Source: Gammaproteobacteria bacterium (lineage in GTDB: Bacteria > Pseudomonadota > Gammaproteobacteria > Natronospirales > REEB76). From it: DNA of 64,000 bases. Each line of letters starts with the position of its first letter. The first letter of the stretch is position 1. The notes under the pieces were generated by a model. That model was given only the letters and a program-made list of their open reading frames with translations. It did no database searches and had not been told where the DNA came from. A program made the translations under genes and the position numbers. Positions 62,529-64,000 of this stretch are shown piece after piece. The stretch lies in assembly GCA_035279405.1 (NCBI GenBank), contig DATEHU010000026.1, positions 320,147 through 384,146 of the forward strand, in the 5' to 3' direction.

Positions 62529-64000
62529 TTACTCAGCCTTGTCTCCGCCAATATGCTCCTTGAGCAGATCACCGAGGGTCGTGGTGCTGGAGGCGGAATT
62601 GCGCGCGTAATCCTCCAGCGCCTGAGCTTCTTCCTCGATCTCCCGGGCTTTCACCGACAGGCTGATGCTGCGGTTCTTGCGATCCACACCCACGAAGCGC
62701 GTTTCCACTTCATCGCCCTCTTTGAGCACGGTGCGTGCGTCTTCCACCCGGTCGCGTGACAGCTCGGATGCGCGCAAATAGCCCTCGATGCCGTTGCCCA
62801 GATCCACCACCGCACCCTTGGCGTCCACGCTCGTGACCTTGCCCTTGACCATGCTGCCCTTGGGATGATCTGCGAGAAAGTTCGAGAACGGATCCTTCTG
62901 CAGTTGCTTGACGCCGAGCGAAATGCGTTCGCGTTGCGCGTCCACGGCCAGTACCACGGCTTCCACCTCGTCACCCTTCTTGTAATTGCGCACCGCTTCT
63001 TCGCCGGGCGTGTCCCAAGCGATGTCCGAGAGGTGCACCAGGCCGTCGATGCCGCCTTCCAGGCCCACAAAGATGCCGAAGTCGGTAATGGATTTGATCT
63101 TGCCGCGGATACGATCGCCCTTGTTGTGATTGGTGGCGAATTCCTCCCAGGGATTCGGCTTGCACTGCTTCATGCCGAGCGAGATGCGGCGGCGCTCCTC
63201 GTCGATCTCAAGCACCATGACCTCGACTTCGTCACCCACCTGCACGACCTTGGCCGGATTCACATTCTTGTTGGTCCAGTCCATTTCCGATACGTGCACC
63301 AGGCCTTCCACGCCCGGCTCGACCTCCACGAAACAGCCGTAATCGGCGAGGTTGGTGACCTTGCCGAACAGCCGCGTGCTGGTCGGATAGCGGCGCGTGA
63401 TGTCCACCCATGGATCGTCGCCCAGCTGCTTGAGGCCGAGTGACACGCGATTGCGCTCGCGGTCGAACTTGAGCACCTTGACCTCGAGTTCCTGACCCAC
63501 GCTGACCACTTCGGAAGGATGCTTGACCCGCTTCCAAGCCATGTCCGTGATGTGCAGCAGGCCGTCAATTCCGCCCAAGTCCACGAAGGCGCCGTACTCG
63601 GTCAGGTTCTTGACGATGCCCTTGACCACCGCGCCTTCCTGCAGGTTATCGAGCAGCTGATCGCGCTCCGCGCTGTATTCCTGCTCGACCACGGCGCGGC
63701 GCGACACCACCACGTTGTTGCGGCGCTGGTCCAGCTTGATGACCTTGAATTCCAGTTCCTTGCCTTCGAGATACACCGGATCACGCACCGGGCGCACATC
63801 CACGAGCGAGCCCGGCAGGAACGCCCGTACCGAGTCCACCTCGACGGTGAATCCGCCCTTGACCTTGCCGCTGATGAACCCCTTGACGATTGCGCCCGAG
63901 GTAAAGGCTTCTTCGAGCCGCGACCAGGAGCGTGCGCGTTTGGCCTTTTCGCGCGACAGCCGGGTTTCGCCGTAGCCGTCTTCGACGGCGTCCAGCGCGA
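62529..64000 (-). CDS. rpsA: 30S ribosomal protein S1 (5' end outside the window)
   Basis: mRNA-binding ribosomal protein made of repeated S1 OB domains. The frame is open through the right edge: upstream of the internal GTG at 63839 it continues with [21 protein letters not shown], so only the N-terminal ~65-70 residues are missing. About 490 residues are visible, with S1 repeats whose family motifs ([60 protein letters not shown]) recur about every 87 residues. Confidence 0.96.
   Translation of the reverse strand, partial: ALDAVEDGYGETRLSREKAKRARSWSRLEEAFTSGAIVKGFISGKVKGGFTVEVDSVRAFLPGSLVDVRPVRDPVYLEGKELEFKVIKLDQRRNNVVVSRRAVVEQEYSAERDQLLDNLQEGAVVKGIVKNLTEYGAFVDLGGIDGLLHITDMAWKRVKHPSEVVSVGQELEVKVLKFDRERNRVSLGLKQLGDDPWVDITRRYPTSTRLFGKVTNLADYGCFVEVEPGVEGLVHVSEMDWTNKNVNPAKVVQVGDEVEVMVLEIDEERRRISLGMKQCKPNPWEEFATNHNKGDRIRGKIKSITDFGIFVGLEGGIDGLVHLSDIAWDTPGEEAVRNYKKGDEVEAVVLAVDAQRERISLGVKQLQKDPFSNFLADHPKGSMVKGKVTSVDAKGAVVDLGNGIEGYLRASELSRDRVEDARTVLKEGDEVETRFVGVDRKNRSISLSVKAREIEEEAQALEDYARNSASSTTTLGDLLKEHIGGDKAE

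Overview
The window is a stretch of gammaproteobacterial chromosome, GC-rich and densely coding, carrying two small mobile elements in tandem at the chromosome-dimer resolution site (dif). The lineage is inferred from gene order: fabD-fabG-acpP-fabF-pabB-pabC-mltG-tmk-holB-pilZ, thrS-infC-rpmI-rplT-pheS-pheT-ihfA-merR-tRNA-Pro, rpsA-ihfB-lapA-lapB, a complete ccmA-I set, and a near-canonical gamma-type dif. I cannot name the genus.

Layout. 343-7221: cytochrome c maturation operon ccmABCDEFGHI, with nearly every stop overlapping the next start. 7266-12890 (minus): PilZ protein, aldo/keto reductase, YciA-type thioesterase, fused enoyl-CoA hydratase/3-hydroxyacyl-CoA dehydrogenase, an unrecognised protein and an EEP-family phosphatase/nuclease. 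12977-19457 (plus): cardiolipin synthase-like enzyme, Rieske/FAD oxidoreductase, secreted S9 peptidase, DadA-like dehydrogenase. 19556-26884: the dif array. 26979-37654 (minus): AspH-like hydroxylase, pilZ, holB, tmk, mltG, pabC, pabB, the fab genes and a rhombosortase. 37737-43295: gspGHIJKLMN of a type II secretion system. 43428-46766: a GAF-PAS-GGDEF-EAL protein. 47184-56896 (minus): tRNA-Pro, merR, ihfA, pheTS, rplT, rpmI, infC, thrS, tRNA-Val, uvrB. 56947-59277: aminotransferase, tRNA-Asn, glycosyltransferase. 59281-64000 (minus): gdx, galU, lapBA, ihfB and rpsA, which runs off the right edge.

The most interesting part is the dif array. Three dif-like sites share the core TGTATA. The left site has a good XerC arm only, the right site a good XerD arm only, and the middle site has both. 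They delimit a 1,524-bp GC-rich element (rep, HTH/DUF3653-like gene, small membrane ORF; no coat or assembly genes) and a 5.8-kb lower-GC filamentous phage (Rep, gV-like ssDNA-binding protein, two tandem coat paralogues with TTG starts, pIII-like, pVI-like and Zot proteins, and a tRNA-like gene). This resembles the satellite-plus-helper arrays at dif in Vibrio cholerae.

When the small element is closed into a circle at its dif-like ends, its third ORF reads through attP and ends in a TGA overlapping the rep ATG. The three genes then form a closed ring in which every stop overlaps the next start, and all 1,524 bp are coding. Both elements also carry a short hairpin with the same loop (GTCCCT on the plus strand). 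Because their Rep proteins differ, I infer this is a shared packaging signal rather than a shared origin.
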